Source of the DNA: Rhodospirillum sp. UBA1311 | GTDB lineage: Bacteria; Pseudomonadota; Alphaproteobacteria; Rhodospirillales; Rhodospirillaceae | Assembly (NCBI GenBank): GCA_002307145.1 | Contig: DBTR01000017.1 | Span: 501-52,175, forward strand | Direction of reading: 5' to 3' | DNA length: 51,675 nucleotides | In this document: positions 43,301 through 51,418 of the stretch, piece after piece | Layout of the letters: every line of letters starts with the position of its first letter | Numbering within the stretch: position 1 is the stretch's first letter | Notes under the pieces: generated by a model | Seen by the model: only the letters and a program-made list of their open reading frames with translations | The model's database searches: none | Told to the model about the DNA's origin: nothing | Program-made: the position numbers and the translations under genes

Positions 43301-43414
43301 GGCCCGCCCGAGCTTGAAGAACGCCATGATCCCGGCGATCGAGATCAGGACGATCAAGAACAGCGTGATCGACCGCTCGCGCACGGCGAGGACGGAAAGA
43401 TTGAAACCGCTCAT
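40310..43414 (-). CDS. RND efflux pump, inner-membrane transporter (AcrB/MexF-like)
   Basis: 1034-residue hydrophobe/amphiphile-type RND transporter. Helix 1 lies near residues 14-34, with two large periplasmic loops (about 35-335 and 550-860) and twelve helices. The proton-relay pair is Asp403/Asp404 in GLLVDDAI. It is nearer to the SmvA/YegN-like small-loop branch opening with LGRAEDPPF than to classical AcrB. The start overlaps the fusion-protein stop (ATGA). Last gene of the HxlR-controlled efflux operon. Substrates probably dyes, solvents or antibiotics; not readable from sequence. Confidence 0.95.
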   Translation of the reverse strand: MSGFNLSVLAVRERSITLFLIVLISIAGIMAFFKLGRAEDPPFTIKVMTVVTAWPGATAQEMQDQVAEKIEKRMQELRWYDRTETFTRPGLAFTTVTLLDSTPPAEVGEEFYQARKKIGGEARNLPSGVIGPMVNDEYADVTFALFALKAKGEAQRLLVRDAETLRQRLLHVPGVKKVNILGEQSERIYVEFSHERLATLGVSPEDIFAAIDTQNLLTPAGSVETNGPRVFLRLDGAFDELEKIRNTPVVAQGRTLKLSDIAEVKRGYEDPATFIIRNAGEPALLLDVVMRDGWNGLDLGKALDREVAAINGELPLGISLTKITDQAVNISSAVDEFMVKFFVALLVVMVVCFVSMGWRVGIVVAAAVPLTLAVVFVIMGATAKNFDRITLGSLILALGLLVDDAIIAIEMMVVKMEEGYDRIAASAYAWSHTAAPMLSGTLVTAVGFMPNGFARSTAGEYTSNMFWIVGIALIASWIVAVVFTPYLGVKLLPKIEKVAGGHAAIYDTRNYNRLRRVLGRIIARKWWVAATVLGAFTVAVLGMGVVKKQFFPTSDRPEVLVEVQMPYGTSITRTSDAAAKVEAWLADQPEAKIVTAYIGQGAPRFFLAMSPELPDPSFAKIVIRTDDQDARETLKHRLRQAIAAGLAPEARLRVTQLVFGPYSPFPVAYRVVGPDPDKLREIAAEVRRVMDTSPMMRMVNADWGTRTPTLHFTLQQDRLQALGLTSSAVAQQLQFLLTGVPITAVREDIRTVQVVARSAGDDRLDLAKVEDFTVTAANGQRVPLSQVGSVDVRMEDPVIRRRDRMPTITVRGDIAEDLQPPDVSAAITKQLQPIVDTLPTGYRIETAGSIEESGKATKALLPLFPIMVAMTLIIIILQTRSISAMVMVFATSPLGLIGVVPTLLAFQQPFGINALVGLIALSGILMRNTLILIGQIEHNMADGLAPFPAVVEATVQRARPVILTALAAILAFIPLTHSVFWGTLAYTLIGGTFAGTILTLAFLPAMYAIWFRISSDREAASPAPSSSLAIGVRP

Positions 43415-44508
43415 TTTAGCACCGCCTGCTGTTCGGTGGTGCGGACCTTCTGGCCTTCGTGCAGGACATGACCGCCCAAGGCGACCACGCGGTCGCCAAG
43501 GCGGAGGCCCTCGCCAAGGATGGCGCGTTCGCTATCGATCCGCCGGAGCTCGACCGGCCGGAAGGAGACGACGGAGTCCTGTGCGTCGACGATCCAGACC
43601 CCCGGGCCATTTCCCCTGTCGTCGATCGCCCCAAGCGGAACCACAAGGTCCGAGAGGGTTTCCTCATCGGATATCCGGATGGTTACCGTAGCGCCCAGCG
43701 GTGCGGCGGCGGCCTTGCCGTCCAGAACGTAGCGGGCCTCGAACGTACGGGTGACCGCATCGGCGGTGCCCGACAACTGCCGCAGTCGCGCCGGAAAGCG
43801 CCCGTCGACGCCGTACAGGCTGGCTTCGGCCTTCACCCCGATGGCGGGCCGCAGGGTTTCCGGCAAATCGACCGCCGCTTCGCGCGGACCGGCTTGGGCC
43901 AGACGCATCACCACCTGTCCCGCGGCCACGAACTGCCCGGGCTCCGCAAGGGTCTCCATCACCACGCCATCGGCATCCGCGGTCAGCGTCGCGTATTGGC
44001 CCTGGTTCTCCGCCACGCGCAGTTGGGCGTCGGCCGCCTCCAACAAAGCCTTGGCGCTGTCGGCGGCAGCCTTCGCCTGATCGTAAGCCGATTTGGAGAC
44101 CGCGCCCGAGGCCACCAGCGCCTGGTAGCGCGCCGCATCCGCCGCCGCCTGCATCAGCCTTGCCTTGGCCGCCGCGACGTTTCCCCGTTGTGCGACCACC
44201 GCGTTCTCGTAGTCGGTGCGGTCGATGCGCATGAGCGGTTGGCCCGCGCGGACTCTCTGCCCGGCGTCGACCAGGCGCGCGGTCATCTTTCCCGCCACGC
44301 GGAACGTCAGGTTGCTCTGGACCCTGGCCGTCACCAGGCCGGTGAAGCTGCGTTCCGAACCCCCGGCCGCGCGCACCTCCGCGACCCGGACGAGGGGCGG
44401 CTGCAGGCGCGGGTCGGAGGCGGAGGACGCCGAGGAGTCGCATCCTGTCAATCCCACCGCCATTCCGGCCAAGCCGACGGCAAGGCCGAGTTTAATCATT
44501 CCGGGCAT
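43411..44508 (-). CDS. RND efflux pump, periplasmic adaptor (membrane fusion) lipoprotein
   Basis: 365-residue adaptor linking the RND transporter to the outer-membrane channel. Lipobox LTGC (Cys23) marks lipidation. Then come the barrel-sandwich/lipoyl halves (LTFRVAGKMTARLVDAGQRVRAGQPL and LTADADGVVMETLAEPGQFVAAG), a helical hairpin between them, and beta-barrel and membrane-proximal domains. GGAGG lies 6 bases before the ATG at 44508. It overlaps the channel gene by 17 bases. Confidence 0.94.
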   Translation of the reverse strand: MPGMIKLGLAVGLAGMAVGLTGCDSSASSASDPRLQPPLVRVAEVRAAGGSERSFTGLVTARVQSNLTFRVAGKMTARLVDAGQRVRAGQPLMRIDRTDYENAVVAQRGNVAAAKARLMQAAADAARYQALVASGAVSKSAYDQAKAAADSAKALLEAADAQLRVAENQGQYATLTADADGVVMETLAEPGQFVAAGQVVMRLAQAGPREAAVDLPETLRPAIGVKAEASLYGVDGRFPARLRQLSGTADAVTRTFEARYVLDGKAAAAPLGATVTIRISDEETLSDLVVPLGAIDDRGNGPGVWIVDAQDSVVSFRPVELRRIDSERAILGEGLRLGDRVVALGGHVLHEGQKVRTTEQQAVLK

Positions 44509-46024
44509 CTGCAACCTCCGAACCCAAATCCGTATCTGAAGACCATCCGCCGCCGAGGGCGCGGAACGCGGAAACCGCCGCTCGCGCCGCGTCGGTTCGC
44601 GCGCGGACGTGCGCGTCCTGCGCCGCCAGGAGTTGGCGGCTCGCATCGAGGACGTCGGTGAGGGGGCTGACGCCGCCTTGATAAGCCTGTTGGGAGAGGT
44701 CGCGCGCCCGCGCCAGGGCGGACACCTCGCGCTCCAACTCCTGGGCGTTCGCCTCAAGCTGGACCAGGGCAGTAAAGGCGTTCTCGACGTCTTCCGCGGC
44801 ATGCAGGACCGACTGCCGATACTGGGCTAGCGCCTCGGCCTCGGCGCCCCTGGCCGCGGCAACCTCGGCGTCGACCTTGCCGAAATCGAACAGCCGCCAG
44901 CGCAAGCCGAGAAGCCCCTGGGGTTGGAACGTCGTGGCGCGGAATAGGTGGTCGGACGCCGAACCCTCGAACCCCAGCAGCGCGCCGAGGGAAAACTTCG
45001 GATAGTAGTCGGATATCGCCCCGCCGATGCGTGCGCTGGAAGCGGCAAGGCGGCGTTCCGCCGCGACGATGTCGGGGCGGCGGCGAAGCAAGTCGGTCGC
45101 CTTGCCGCCGGCGATGGCGGGCGGCGTGGGAATCGTCCCCGACGGGTCCAGCGCTGCATATGTTCCCGGCTGGGCCCCCATCAGCACGTCCAGGCGGTTC
45201 GACTGGGCTTCCAGATCGATCCGCAGCGGCTGCAACGACGCCCGCGCTCCGGCCAGAAGCGCTTCGGCCTGGGCGACTTCGCGTTCGGTCGAGAGGCCCT
45301 GGGCATGGCGTCGCCGGACGAGGTCGAGCAGGCGCGCGTCGGTTTCCACCTGTTCGTCGGCAAGCGCAATCCGCGCCTGATCGCCACGGATGCGGAGATA
45401 GGCATCGGCGGCGTCGGCCGCGACCGAGATTCGCGTTCCGAGATGCGCCGCATTTGCCGCTTGGGCTTCCGCCGTCGCGGCCTCGGCCGCGCGCTGCAAG
45501 CCGCCGAAAAGGTCGATCTCCCAACTGGCGGCGACGCCTGCGTCGTAGAGCGACTGGTTGCGGTCGTAGCCCGGCAGATTGCGCCCGATCGCTCCCCCGG
45601 GACTTTCCAGCGACTGCCGCTGCCGACTGGCTTGAGTAGACAGATCGAAGCTGGGCAGCAACGCCGCGCCGGAGCCACGGGCGGCGGCGCGGGCCTGTTC
45701 GACGCGCGCCAATGCGGCGGCGAGATCGAGGTTCTGATCGAGGGCGCGCCGCACGATGCGCGTCAATTCGGGGTCGTCGAATCCCTCCCACCATGTATCG
45801 AGGCGCGGGGCGGGCGCGGTGGCGTCCCGGGCCTCCACCGCGTCGACGCTGTGGAAGTCCGCGAGTTCGGAAACCGGCTTCCGATACTCCGCACCGACCT
45901 CGCAGCCGCCGAGAGCCAGGAGCAGAACGCCGGCCAGGGTCGTGGCGGACGCAAGGCGCTTCCGTGCCGGTAGGGGCGAACGCGGCGCGGCGGTGGAAAC
46001 CGCCGCCAGGACGAGGCCGGTCAT
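44492..46024 (-). CDS. RND efflux pump, outer-membrane channel lipoprotein (NodT family)
   Basis: 510-residue TolC-family protein. A longer than usual N terminus leads to lipobox LGGC (Cys41). DTWWEGFDDPELTRIVRRAL and LLRRRPDIVAAERRLAASSARIG are the family markers. Starts at TAATG, overlapping the hxlR stop by one base, with GAGAGG upstream. Distinct from the other NodT-type protein at 1.1-2.5 kb. Confidence 0.93.
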   Translation of the reverse strand: MTGLVLAAVSTAAPRSPLPARKRLASATTLAGVLLLALGGCEVGAEYRKPVSELADFHSVDAVEARDATAPAPRLDTWWEGFDDPELTRIVRRALDQNLDLAAALARVEQARAAARGSGAALLPSFDLSTQASRQRQSLESPGGAIGRNLPGYDRNQSLYDAGVAASWEIDLFGGLQRAAEAATAEAQAANAAHLGTRISVAADAADAYLRIRGDQARIALADEQVETDARLLDLVRRRHAQGLSTEREVAQAEALLAGARASLQPLRIDLEAQSNRLDVLMGAQPGTYAALDPSGTIPTPPAIAGGKATDLLRRRPDIVAAERRLAASSARIGGAISDYYPKFSLGALLGFEGSASDHLFRATTFQPQGLLGLRWRLFDFGKVDAEVAAARGAEAEALAQYRQSVLHAAEDVENAFTALVQLEANAQELEREVSALARARDLSQQAYQGGVSPLTDVLDASRQLLAAQDAHVRARTDAARAAVSAFRALGGGWSSDTDLGSEVADARND

Positions 46025-46521
46025 TATGCCTCTCGGGAATTCAGGAGGCGCAAATGCCGTTCGCGCGTCTCGCCTTCGGCGGCGGGGCCCGGCGCGGTGG
46101 AAAAAACCGGATCGGACAGCGGGAGCCCGCTGATGCGGTCGATCATCACCGGGTCGGCGAGCGCGCCGGTTTCGCGGTTGACGATCACGACGCTTGCGCC
46201 TTCCGGGGCGAAATGCTTGTTGCCCCATGCCATAAGCGCGGCCAATACCGGCTGGAAGTCCCGCCCGCGCTCGGTGAGGACATACTCGAAGCGCGGCGGG
46301 CGCTCGTTGTACTGCCGACGCTCCAGCAACCCCGCTTCCACCAGGTCGGTCAGGCGGCGCGTGAGCATGTTCGGCGCGATGCCCAAGCTCTTTTCGAACT
46401 CGTCGAACCGCGTCAGCCCTTGGGTGCAATCCCGCAGGATCAGGATACTCCACCACTCGCCCACGCGCTCAAGGCTGCGGGCGACGGGGCACTGCATATC
46501 ATCGAGGCGCTTGCGCTGCAT
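46024..46521 (-). CDS. HxlR-family transcriptional regulator
   Basis: 165-residue winged-helix regulator of the HxlR group. The conserved opening CPVARSLERVGEWWSILILRD includes the family cysteine (Cys11) often used for redox or electrophile sensing. Next come FDEFEKSLGIAPNMLTRRL (recognition helix) and YVLTERGRDFQPVL. The C-terminal 50 residues exceed the minimal family length. First gene of the efflux operon and probably autoregulated through the repeat just upstream. Confidence 0.93.
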   Translation of the reverse strand: MQRKRLDDMQCPVARSLERVGEWWSILILRDCTQGLTRFDEFEKSLGIAPNMLTRRLTDLVEAGLLERRQYNERPPRFEYVLTERGRDFQPVLAALMAWGNKHFAPEGASVVIVNRETGALADPVMIDRISGLPLSDPVFSTAPGPAAEGETRERHLRLLNSREA

Positions 46522-46531
46522 GCTTCACCTT

Positions 46532-46581
46532 GTAACTTGCTTTATGAAAGTTACTTAGGCTTGCAGCTATCATAATGCAAG
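46532..46581. promoter_or_regulatory. HxlR-type operator and promoter region of the efflux operon
   Basis: GTAACTT (46532-46538) and AAGTTAC (46548-46554) are perfect inverted arms with a 9-base spacer, starting 10 bases before the hxlR start. A second pair, CTTGCA (46560-46565) and TGCAAG (46576-46581), lies next to it. The AT-rich island is strikingly different from the surrounding sequence. The first pair fits the usual HxlR dimer site. Confidence 0.65.
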
Positions 46582-46713
46582 TGACAATGCGATTGCGGCG
46601 CCTGATTCCGCCATCCCGGCCTCGGAAATACCGTCCCCTACGGCGACCAATGGGCGCGAAGCCGCCATCGGATGCGTTGGCGGGGAGGAAGCAGGGAGAA
46701 ATGCCAGGAGATC

Positions 46714-46732
46714 AAAGGGTCCGCGACCCTTT
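46714..46732 (-). terminator. Hairpin downstream of ccrM
   Basis: AAAGGGTC-CGC-GACCCTTT, an 8-bp perfect stem with a 3-base loop, about 35 bases beyond the ccrM stop. Lacks a T-tract. The rest of the 46582-46766 gap shows no gene. Confidence 0.45.
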
Positions 46733-46766
46733 GCGGGCTCAGGACGGAAGCCTGGGCTTCAGGTCT

Positions 46767-47849
46767 TCAGAGCAAACCGGTCATTTCGGAGCGGATGCGT
46801 TGGCGCAGGAGGTCGATGGGAATCCATTCGCCTTTGCGCTTGAAGTGCCAGAAGGTCCAGCCGTTGCACGACGGCAGGCCTTGCACCGCTGCGCCGACCT
46901 GATGGATCGAGCCCTTGACGTCGGCGGCGATCAGGGTGCCGTCGGCGCGGACTTTCGCGGCGTAGCGATGGCGGGAGTCGGCGAGAAAGTCGCCGGGAAG
47001 GATCAGGCCGCGCTCCAGCACCGCGCCGAAGGGCACGCGGGGTTCGGTCTTCTTGTTGAAGAGCTTGATCGCGTCCGGGTCGGCGGGTTCGATCGCGTCG
47101 ATGCGCGCGGTTGCGCCCGCGATGTAGGTGTCGTCCTGGTCGAGGCCGATGAAGCGGCGGCCGAGGCGCTTTGCCGCCGCACCGGTGGTGCCGGTGCCGA
47201 AGAACGGGTCGACGATCAGGTCGCCGGGCTTGGTTGCGGCGAGGATGATGCGGTAGAGCAGGGCCTCGGGCTTCTGCGTCGGGTGGAGCTTGTTGCCGTC
47301 CTCGCCCTTGAGGCGCTCGCCGCCGGTGCAGAGCGGCAGCAGCCAGTCGGAGCGCATCTGTAGGCCTTCGTTCAAATCCTTGAGGGATTCGTAGTTGAAG
47401 GTGTAGCGCGCGTCCTTGTCCTTGGCGCACCAGATCAGGGTTTCATGGGCATTGGTGAAGCGGGTGCCCTTGAAGTTCGGCATCGGGTTGGTCTTGCGCC
47501 AGACGATGTCGTTCAAGATCCAATAGCCGAGGTTCTGCAGCGCCGCGCCGACGCGGAAGATGTTGTGGTAGCTGCCGATCACCCAGAGGGTGCCGTCGTC
47601 CTTCAGGATCCGCTTGGCGGCCTTGAGCCAGGCGGCGGTGAAGCGGTCGTAGGCGGCGAAGCTCTCGAACTGGTCCCAGGCGTCGTCGACGCCGTCCACC
47701 CGCGAATTGTCGGGGCGCAACAGTTCGCCGCCCAGCTGCATGTTGTAGGGCGGGTCGGCGAAAACCATGTCCACCGACTTTTCCGGCATCGCGTTCATCA
47801 GCGCGATGCAGTCGCCTTGGTGGATGGTGTTTGGCGCGAAGACGTTCAT
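46767..47849 (-). CDS. ccrM: Cell-cycle DNA adenine methyltransferase, GANTC-specific
   Basis: 360-residue beta-class N6-adenine methyltransferase. Catalytic DPPYN is at 32-36 and the S-adenosylmethionine motif DPFFGTG at 214-220. HPTQKPEAL precedes it as usual. The C-terminal extension of about 90 residues (PFGAVLERGLILPGD onward, with GSIHQVGAAVQGLPSCNGW) is the CcrM DNA-recognition domain. The ATG at 47849 is preferred over a TTG two codons earlier. It follows rnhB by 31 bases, as in many alphaproteobacteria. CcrM methylates GANTC late in the cell cycle; two GAGTC sites lie close to the start. Confidence 0.95.
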   Translation of the reverse strand: MNVFAPNTIHQGDCIALMNAMPEKSVDMVFADPPYNMQLGGELLRPDNSRVDGVDDAWDQFESFAAYDRFTAAWLKAAKRILKDDGTLWVIGSYHNIFRVGAALQNLGYWILNDIVWRKTNPMPNFKGTRFTNAHETLIWCAKDKDARYTFNYESLKDLNEGLQMRSDWLLPLCTGGERLKGEDGNKLHPTQKPEALLYRIILAATKPGDLIVDPFFGTGTTGAAAKRLGRRFIGLDQDDTYIAGATARIDAIEPADPDAIKLFNKKTEPRVPFGAVLERGLILPGDFLADSRHRYAAKVRADGTLIAADVKGSIHQVGAAVQGLPSCNGWTFWHFKRKGEWIPIDLLRQRIRSEMTGLL

Positions 47850-47871
47850 GCGCAAAACATGCCGTTTCGCC

Positions 47872-47899
47872 GAGTCGCCGTCAACTCATGTTTGGAGTC
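47872..47899. promoter_or_regulatory. Two GANTC methylation sites upstream of ccrM
   Basis: GAGTC at 47872-47876 and again at 47895-47899, i.e. 23 and 46 bases before the ccrM start. The first is in the rnhB-ccrM gap, the second inside the end of rnhB. In Caulobacter, GANTC sites near the ccrM promoter take part in timing its expression; the same role here is inferred. Confidence 0.45.
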
Positions 47900-48507
47900 A
47901 GGAGGTTGCGGATCGGTGCGAAAGACCGGCGGTGATGCTCGGTGACGCCGTGAGTCAAGAGGCCTTGTTGATGCTCGGGCGTGCCGTATCCGGCGTTCGA
48001 CCCCCATCCATAGCCGGGGAAGCAGGCGTCGAGGCCCAACATGATGCGGTCGCGTTGAACCTTGGCGATGATCGAGGCGGCCGCGATCGAGGCGGAAAGC
48101 GCGTCGCCGCCGATGATCGCGGTGGCGCGGCAGGAGAGGCCGGGCGGGCATTTGTTGCCGTCGACGAGGACGTGCGCGGGCGAAATGCTGAGGGAGTCGA
48201 GCGCGCGCCGCATCGCGAGGAACGTCGCCTGGAGGATGTTGAGGCTGTCGATCTCGGCCACCGAGGCCTCGCCGACCGCCCAGGTCACGGCGTCGCAGGC
48301 GACCAGGCGGGCGCAGATTTCGGTGCGGCGCGCAGGGGAGAGTTTCTTCGAATCGTTGAGCGCCTCCGCCAGTCCGTCGGGCAGGCGGGAGCGGTCGAGG
48401 ATCACTGCGGCGGCCATTACCGGACCGGCCCAAGGGCCGCGCCCGACCTCGTCGACGCCCGCCACCGGGCGCGCGCCGCAGGCGTCCTCATGGATGAAAT
48501 CCGGCAT
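47881..48507 (-). CDS. rnhB: Ribonuclease HII
   Basis: 208-residue type 2 RNase H that removes ribonucleotides and RNA primers from RNA-DNA hybrids. Catalytic Asp19 and Glu20 are in VAGVDEVGRGPWAGPV. A further Asp is in VLVDGNK, and the fourth acidic residue lies in the SIIAKVQRDRIM region. Length and motifs are standard. Gap of 14 bases to the transglycosylase upstream; ccrM follows. Confidence 0.96.
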   Translation of the reverse strand: MPDFIHEDACGARPVAGVDEVGRGPWAGPVMAAAVILDRSRLPDGLAEALNDSKKLSPARRTEICARLVACDAVTWAVGEASVAEIDSLNILQATFLAMRRALDSLSISPAHVLVDGNKCPPGLSCRATAIIGGDALSASIAAASIIAKVQRDRIMLGLDACFPGYGWGSNAGYGTPEHQQGLLTHGVTEHHRRSFAPIRNLLTPNMS

Positions 48508-48521
48508 TCGGCTCTCCGCCG

Positions 48522-50345
48522 TCAGTCAGCCTTGCGTCGCAGCGCGAGGCGCGGCGCGGTGGTGTCGAGGCTGGTATAGACCGGCCAGTGGCCTCCGGCA
48601 ACCGCGTCGAGCGAGGGCGTGTCCTGGTTGAGGCGGAGGCGGTAGATCCAGAGATTGGCCATGATCCGCTCGATGAAGCGCCGGGTTTCGCGCGCCGGCA
48701 GGGCCTCGATGAAGAGGAGCGGGTCGGTGTCGGCGCGCGCTTTTTCCCGCCATGCCGCAAGGTTTCCCGGGCCGCCGTTGTAGGCGGCCGCGAGGTAGAA
48801 CAGGTTGCCGCCGACGCCCGGATCGGAGAGCAGGCGGTTGAGGTAGCGCTGGCCGAGGGCGAGGTTGAGCCCGGGGTCGAGGAGGGCGGCGGTGTCGGGC
48901 ACTTCGTCCGCCGCGGCGATCGCCCGGGCGGTCGCGGGCATCAGCTGCATCAGGCCACGCGCGCCGCGCACGCTCGTCGCCCGGGCGTCGAAGCCGGATT
49001 CCTGGCGGGTGAAGGCGTAAACCACGGCGCGGTCGATCTTCCAGCCGTCGGCGGGCTTCCACGCCGGAACCGGATAGCGCGCGTTGTCGTAGATCACCCC
49101 TTCGCGGCGCTGCATTTCGGACGAAAGCCGGATCGACAGTCCGGCGACGCCGCCCGCGTCGGCCACCGCGACGATCGCCTGCTGGGTGGTCGGGTCGACG
49201 TTGGGGAAGAGCTTGCGGAGTTCGGCTTCGGCGGCGTCGTCCTCGTCGATCTGGATCAGTGCCATGGCGCGCCGCCCGCCGGGATATTGGGCGAGGGTTT
49301 CGCGGTCGTCGCGGGAGACCGTCTCGGCGTCCCAGCCGAAGCCGATCGGCAGGCCGAGGGCACGCCGCGCGATCAGGCCGTAGAAGGTGCGGGAGTGCTC
49401 GGCGGCCATCGCGAGCCAGCCGTTGACCGCCTGCGGCCGCCGCGCGTGCAGGGCGGCACGCCCCGCCCAATAGGCTCCGGCGGCCTGCATCCAGGGGTCG
49501 GCGGTGGTCGCCTCGGCAACCACGCCGAAGTCGGTTTCCGCCTTGGCGAAGCGGTGGCTGCGCCAGTTGGCGAGGCCTGCGGTCCAGGCGGCCTGCGGCG
49601 CGCGCGCGCCGGAGCGGGCGGCGGCAGGCGCGGCCCATTCGAGGGCAAGTTCGTCCTGGCCGTCGAGGAAATAGGAGAAGCCGAGCGCGCCGCGCAGGCG
49701 GTCGTAGTCGGTGGCGGTGAGGAGCTTCGGCAGTTCGGTTTCGCTCAACGCCCGCTTGGCGGAGAGTGTCGACCCCTGCGACAGGGCGCGGCGGAACTTC
49801 GCGGTCAGCGCGTTGGCGGTGGCCGCCTTCTGCGGCGACAGGTGGCCGACCGAAAGGCCGCGCAGCCAAAGCTCGCCGCCGTCGATGCCGCCCCGGCCGC
49901 GCAGCACGTCCAGCTCTTCCGGCGAAGGCACCGGCATGTGGCCGGAGCGCGCCTTGGCGAGGTCGTGGATGCGGTTGGCGTCGGGGAGGTCGGCGTAGTC
50001 GGCGAGCCACTGACGGGCTTCGTCGCCCGAGCAGGCGCGGCTCGCCGCGAGGCAGCGTTGCGCGAGCAGGGTGCCGCGCAAGAGGTCGTCGGAAACCTGG
50101 GCAAGAAGGTGGTCGGCGGCGGTCCATGCACCCTCGCGCTGGAGCGCGAAGATCCGGCGATAGAGCTGGGCGTCGGCGGCGGAGAGGCCGCCCTCGAAGT
50201 TGGCGCGCGCCACTGCGCCCGCACGGCCGGCAGGGCCGAAACCGGTGGGAGACTCTGCAGCGCGGGCGGTCCCAAGGGAGAGGCCGACGGCGCAGGCAAG
50301 CGCCAGGAATGCGGCCAAGGATCGGGCACGTCGCCGCGGGCGCAT
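48522..50345 (-). CDS. Soluble lytic murein transglycosylase (Slt70-like)
   Basis: 607-residue periplasmic peptidoglycan lyase. Signal peptide (SLAAFLALACAVGLSLGTARA), then a long superhelical domain of paired helices (about 40-440), and the C-terminal lysozyme-like catalytic domain (about 450-600). Catalytic Glu is in FTRQESGFDARA, with GARGLMQLMPATA and AAYNGGPGN following. The ATG at 50345 is chosen because it starts the signal peptide directly; a TTG 17 codons earlier is possible. Cleaves glycan strands to form 1,6-anhydro-muropeptides. Confidence 0.94.
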   Translation of the reverse strand: MRPRRRARSLAAFLALACAVGLSLGTARAAESPTGFGPAGRAGAVARANFEGGLSAADAQLYRRIFALQREGAWTAADHLLAQVSDDLLRGTLLAQRCLAASRACSGDEARQWLADYADLPDANRIHDLAKARSGHMPVPSPEELDVLRGRGGIDGGELWLRGLSVGHLSPQKAATANALTAKFRRALSQGSTLSAKRALSETELPKLLTATDYDRLRGALGFSYFLDGQDELALEWAAPAAARSGARAPQAAWTAGLANWRSHRFAKAETDFGVVAEATTADPWMQAAGAYWAGRAALHARRPQAVNGWLAMAAEHSRTFYGLIARRALGLPIGFGWDAETVSRDDRETLAQYPGGRRAMALIQIDEDDAAEAELRKLFPNVDPTTQQAIVAVADAGGVAGLSIRLSSEMQRREGVIYDNARYPVPAWKPADGWKIDRAVVYAFTRQESGFDARATSVRGARGLMQLMPATARAIAAADEVPDTAALLDPGLNLALGQRYLNRLLSDPGVGGNLFYLAAAYNGGPGNLAAWREKARADTDPLLFIEALPARETRRFIERIMANLWIYRLRLNQDTPSLDAVAGGHWPVYTSLDTTAPRLALRRKAD

Positions 50346-50453
50346 CCATCCGTTTTCCACGTCAAGACCCCTCTTGGTCGGAAACCGATGCGTCAATCGC
50401 GATGCGAGAGATTAGCCGCCAAGGTGGGTTGGCGCAAGCAAGTGTGACTCCCG

Positions 50454-51278
50454 TCACGCCTGCGGCGGCTCGCCGATGCGCGCCTTCAAGGCGCATAAGT
50501 CCCTCCATACCAACGCTTTTTTGTCCGGGAATCGGAGCAGGAAAGCGGGGTGGAAGGTGGGCAGGACGGCGATCTCGCGGCCATTGCGGGCGAGCGTTTG
50601 CCATTTGCCGCGCAGGCGGGTGATTCCATCGTGGCGGTCGCAGATTGCGGCGGTTGCCGAGGCGCCGAGCAGCACCACGGCGTCGGGCGCGACGAGTTCG
50701 ATGGCGCGCATCACGAACGGCTGGCAGAGAGTGACTTCTTCCGGAGTCGGGTTGCGGTTGCCGGGCGGACGCCAGGGTACCACGTTGGTGATGTAGACGG
50801 TTTCGCGCGGCCACCCGATCGAGGCGAGCATCTTGTCGAGAAGCTTGCCGGCCTTGCCGACGAACGGCACGCCGGAGCGGTCTTCGTCCGCGCCCGGGGC
50901 TTCGCCGATCACCATCAGCCGTGCGGTCGCCGGGCCGTCGCCGAACACCGTGCGGGTGGCGGTGCGGCGCAGCAGGCAGCCCTCGAAGGCTTCGAGGCGT
51001 TCCTTCAGCTCATCGAGAGTTTGCGCCGTGGCCGGGTCGGCGGCGGGGGCGGGCGGGGGCGGCAGGAAGGCGGAGGGCGCGGCGCGCGCGGGCATCTCGG
51101 CCCGGGGCGGCGGCGCTTGCGCGGGGAGCTGGATTTGCGGCGGCGGCGTCTGAGTGCGGTCGACCGGCTCCTCGCCGACCGCCAGATCCACGCCCGCCGC
51201 AACGTACCACCTGAGGACGGCGGCCGCGCTCATCGGCGCGCCGGGGTTCGGATGCTCGGGTGCGGGAGTGTCGCTCAT
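50454..51278 (-). CDS. Uracil-DNA glycosylase, family 4-like (Fe-S)
   Basis: 274-residue glycosylase. A Pro/Ala-rich N-terminal extension of about 90 residues precedes the catalytic domain. Motifs: VIGEAPGADEDRSGVPFVGKAGKLLD (motif 1, with the GEAPG characteristic of family 4), TNVVPWRPPGNRNPTPEE, and HPAFLLR (motif 2 near the end). Cysteines in FEGCLL and TLCQPF are candidate cluster ligands. VPWRPP replaces the more usual VKCRPP, so one expected cysteine is absent at that point. Removes uracil from DNA. Confidence 0.88.
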   Translation of the reverse strand: MSDTPAPEHPNPGAPMSAAAVLRWYVAAGVDLAVGEEPVDRTQTPPPQIQLPAQAPPPRAEMPARAAPSAFLPPPPAPAADPATAQTLDELKERLEAFEGCLLRRTATRTVFGDGPATARLMVIGEAPGADEDRSGVPFVGKAGKLLDKMLASIGWPRETVYITNVVPWRPPGNRNPTPEEVTLCQPFVMRAIELVAPDAVVLLGASATAAICDRHDGITRLRGKWQTLARNGREIAVLPTFHPAFLLRFPDKKALVWRDLCALKARIGEPPQA

Positions 51279-51418
51279 GAGCGGGATCCTAACATAGGCT
51301 CCCGCGCGCCGCCACGACGTCGGCGTGGCAGGTGCCCGCGAACGTGCTATAAAGTCGGTTCCGCGTCGGGCAGGATCGTGCTCGCGGGTGGGATCGTTTG
51401 GTTTCGAGGATGCTGGGC

